A DNA stretch of 6,959 nt from Paracoccaceae bacterium (lineage in GTDB: Bacteria; Pseudomonadota; Alphaproteobacteria; Rhodobacterales; Rhodobacteraceae), in NCBI GenBank assembly GCA_009920815.1, contig RFZH01000124.1, positions 1 to 6,959 on the forward strand, read 5' to 3'. Every line of letters begins with the position of its first letter. Position 1 is the stretch's first letter. Below are positions 5,624-6,959 of the stretch, piece by piece. The notes below the pieces were generated by a model. That model was given only the letters and a program-made list of their open reading frames with translations. It did no database searches and was not told the DNA's origin. The position numbers and the translations under genes were made by a program.

Positions 5624-5635
5624 AGACAGTACACT

Positions 5636-6289
5636 ATGCCCGAGGTTATTTTTGCAGGCCCAGAAGGCCGCCTAGAAGGTCGTTATCATCCACAAAAAGA
5701 TCGTGACGCCCCGATTGCAATCGTGCTGCACCCTCACCCGCAATTTGGCGGGACGATGAACAACAAGGTCGTCTATAATCTGCATTATGCGTTCTATAAC
5801 ATGGGGTTCACGGTTCTGCGGTTTAATTTCCGCGGCGTAGGCCGGTCGCAGGGCGAATATGACCAAGGTATTGGCGAATTGTCTGATGCGGCGTCTGCGT
5901 TAGATTATTTGCAATCCATGAACAACAACTCCAAACATTGTTGGGTTGCCGGATTTAGTTTTGGCGCGTGGATTGGGATGCAGCTTTTGATGCGTCGCCC
6001 TGAAATCACGGGATTTATTTCCGTGTCGCCACCTGCAAATATGTACGACTTTTCGTTCCTAGCCCCCTGCCCATCCTCTGGATTGATTATCAACGGGACT
6101 GCGGATCGCATTGCTCCGCCTTCGGACACCGAGGCGTTGGTTGATAAGTTAAAAGACCAACGTGGCATCACAATCACGCACACCCAACTTGAAGGCGCTG
6201 GTCACTTTTTTGAAGAGCCACACATGGACCCGATGATTGAACACGTCACCGGCTATGTGAAACGCCGCCTCACCGAAACATCACGATAA
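5636..6289 (+). CDS. Alpha/beta hydrolase (COG2945-like)
   Basis: A 217-residue cytoplasmic alpha/beta hydrolase with a complete catalytic triad: Ser108 in the nucleophile elbow AGFSFGAW (residues 105-112), Asp157 in INGTADRIAPP, and His190 in EGAGHFFEE. Further family landmarks are VLHPHPQFGGTMNNKVVY (30-47), forming the oxyanion-hole region, and LRFNFRGVGRSQGEYDQG (61-78). These are typical of the small predicted hydrolases of COG2945, whose natural ester or thioester substrates are unknown. The preferred start gives MPEVIFAGPEGRLEG, the usual N-terminus of such proteins; an upstream ATG at 5582 would add 18 residues encoded by the regulatory region. It is transcribed divergently from iscR, with start codons about 146 nt apart, so operators at 5565-5602 could influence both directions. 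No clear promoter of its own was seen on the plus strand. The gene ends with tandem stops TAATAA and is followed 4 nt later by a small gene, probably on the same transcript. Confidence 0.92.
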   Translation: MPEVIFAGPEGRLEGRYHPQKDRDAPIAIVLHPHPQFGGTMNNKVVYNLHYAFYNMGFTVLRFNFRGVGRSQGEYDQGIGELSDAASALDYLQSMNNNSKHCWVAGFSFGAWIGMQLLMRRPEITGFISVSPPANMYDFSFLAPCPSSGLIINGTADRIAPPSDTEALVDKLKDQRGITITHTQLEGAGHFFEEPHMDPMIEHVTGYVKRRLTETSR

Positions 6290-6293
6290 TAAG

Positions 6294-6524
6294 ATGAGTG
6301 TCATTGACGATCTTGCCGATGCGCTTGCCAAGGACGCAATCGTTTTGGCCAACCAGTTGGGTGACGATGACATTATCTATAAAACCGCCAAAATTTTGTC
6401 CGCCACATCCTCGACAATGGAAGAGGCATACATGACCTCGATCCGCGTGCGTCTTGCAGAGCGTCGTGCGCGGATGTTTTTAAGCGAAGAAGCCAACAAA
6501 ATTAAGGCAGCAAAGACAAAATAG
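6294..6524 (+). CDS. Small helical protein of unknown function
   Basis: A 76-residue protein beginning MSVIDDLADALAKDAIVLAN and ending in a lysine-rich tail (NKIKAAKTK). I do not recognise the family. It appears entirely alpha-helical: an acidic amphipathic helix (about 3-22), a GDDDIIY turn (23-29), a second segment with a Ser/Thr-rich stretch SATSSTMEEA (36-45), and a basic helix VRLAERRARMFLSEEANKIK (52-71). There is no cysteine, signal peptide or membrane segment. The start lies 4 nt after the TAA of the hydrolase gene, so the two are likely translated from one message; the region just before the ATG (TAATAAG) has no strong Shine-Dalgarno, which suggests coupling. Codon usage resembles its neighbours. 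The even split of acidic N-terminal and basic C-terminal helices would suit a coiled dimer or a nucleic-acid- or protein-binding adaptor, but this is inference only. Confidence 0.8.
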   Translation: MSVIDDLADALAKDAIVLANQLGDDDIIYKTAKILSATSSTMEEAYMTSIRVRLAERRARMFLSEEANKIKAAKTK

Positions 6525-6525
6525 T

Positions 6526-6959
6526 CTAATCTATACGATCTGCAGCGATGACACCGTAAAAGGTTTGCCCTGCAAAAGCCGCCCTCAGCATGACCCCTTC
6601 TTTCGTTGGATCGTTGGTGAAAAAACCACCCGACAGGTCGGCCTTTGCGCCATTGTATCCAACCTCACCGGAAAACGCGCCTGTTTTGTCCATAATAGCA
6701 GAGACATCCAATTGATGTGCAGGTACATTCCCCAAAAGCCGCGGAACGCTCCACCCCAGTTGCAGTGTCAGATCAATTTTACTGGATAGCTTTGATTGCC
6801 CCGACACAAGTGTCACATGACCACTGTAATAGATGTCATCGGATCCATAGACAGGACCAAATGCACCCTCGGCCTGTGTGAAAGGTTGACCGTCGATGTG
6901 CCCTGCCACGACAACAAATCCAAGATCGCGCGCAGCCAAGTATTGCGCTTGCGCATCTT
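6526..6959 (-). CDS. C-terminal part of a beta-rich protein, possibly TbpB-like barrel
   Basis: The last 143 residues of a gene that begins beyond the right edge; the frame is open to the end of the window, and the first visible residues are DAQAQYLAARDLG. The sequence is made of short alternating strands with many glycines: GHVTLVSGQSK, IDLTLQLGWSV, HQLDVSAIMDKTGAFSGEVGYNG, ADLSGGFFTND, VMLRAAFAGQTFYGVIAADRID. The order of an F-x-G strand, then a strand with GGFF, then a closing strand resembles the C-lobe barrels of surface lipoproteins in the transferrin-binding protein B group, in which a GGxFxG element is typical. That resemblance is by pattern only and is weak. The N-terminus, with any lipoprotein signal, is outside the window. 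It faces the small helical gene tail to tail, with one base between stop codons. An in-frame TTG at 6939 is not a credible start because coding sequence continues upstream of it. Confidence 0.75.
   Translation of the reverse strand, partial: DAQAQYLAARDLGFVVVAGHIDGQPFTQAEGAFGPVYGSDDIYYSGHVTLVSGQSKLSSKIDLTLQLGWSVPRLLGNVPAHQLDVSAIMDKTGAFSGEVGYNGAKADLSGGFFTNDPTKEGVMLRAAFAGQTFYGVIAADRID

Noticed and set aside
5582..5635. Extended N-terminus for the hydrolase from ATG 5582
   Set aside because: It would encode the operator region, has no ribosome binding site, and adds residues not expected for this family; the GAGGAG site supports 5636.

Overview
The window looks like chromosome of an alphaproteobacterium, most likely Rhodobacterales (Roseobacter group). 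The reasons are the gene order iscR, cysteine desulfurase, sufB read as one operon, an IscR that lacks the usual cluster cysteines, and a control region with motifs resembling the alphaproteobacterial Irr (ICE) and IscR (Iron-Rhodo-box) iron-control sites. Base composition looks close to balanced by eye, which would be on the low side for this group. No rRNA, tRNA, mobile element, phage gene or CRISPR array was seen.

Minus strand, positions 5489 down to 1: one long gene train. It begins with iscR (5489-5028), then an IscS/NifS-like cysteine desulfurase (5028-3979), sufB (3968-2448), a YbjQ-family small protein (2424-2110), a one-domain cupin (2110-1607), an FkbM-type methyltransferase (1527-667) and a probable glycosyltransferase that runs off the left edge (662-1). 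Junctions are tight: stop/start overlaps at iscR/desulfurase (TGATG) and ybjQ/cupin (TAATG), a strong AGGAGG site in front of sufB that overlaps the desulfurase stop codon, and only one sizeable gap (about 73-79 nt) before the methyltransferase. sufC, sufD and sufS are not in the window. They may lie beyond the left edge, which would make the four genes after sufB an insertion within the suf operon.

Positions 5490-5635: a compact divergent control region. A good sigma-70-type promoter reads toward iscR (TTGACA, 17 nt, TAGAAC). Its -35 lies inside the palindrome TTGACTTAATTTGTCAA and its -10 inside TTTAGAATAGTTCTAAG, the latter matching the Irr ICE consensus at 16 of the 17 positions (all specified bases except the last). 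Two further palindromes follow in the predicted 5' leader. The layout suggests that Irr and IscR both occlude RNA polymerase at the suf promoter.

Plus strand, 5636-6524: an alpha/beta hydrolase with a complete Ser-Asp-His triad, followed 4 nt later by a 76-residue helical protein of unknown function. Facing them from the right edge on the minus strand is the C-terminal part of a beta-rich protein (6526-6959), whose stop codon is one base from that of the small protein.

Taken together, the operon makes Fe-S clusters: the desulfurase supplies sulfur, SufB is the assembly scaffold, and IscR (with Irr) adjusts expression to iron and Fe-S status. The roles of the cupin, YbjQ protein, methyltransferase and glycosyltransferase in this setting are not known from the sequence.
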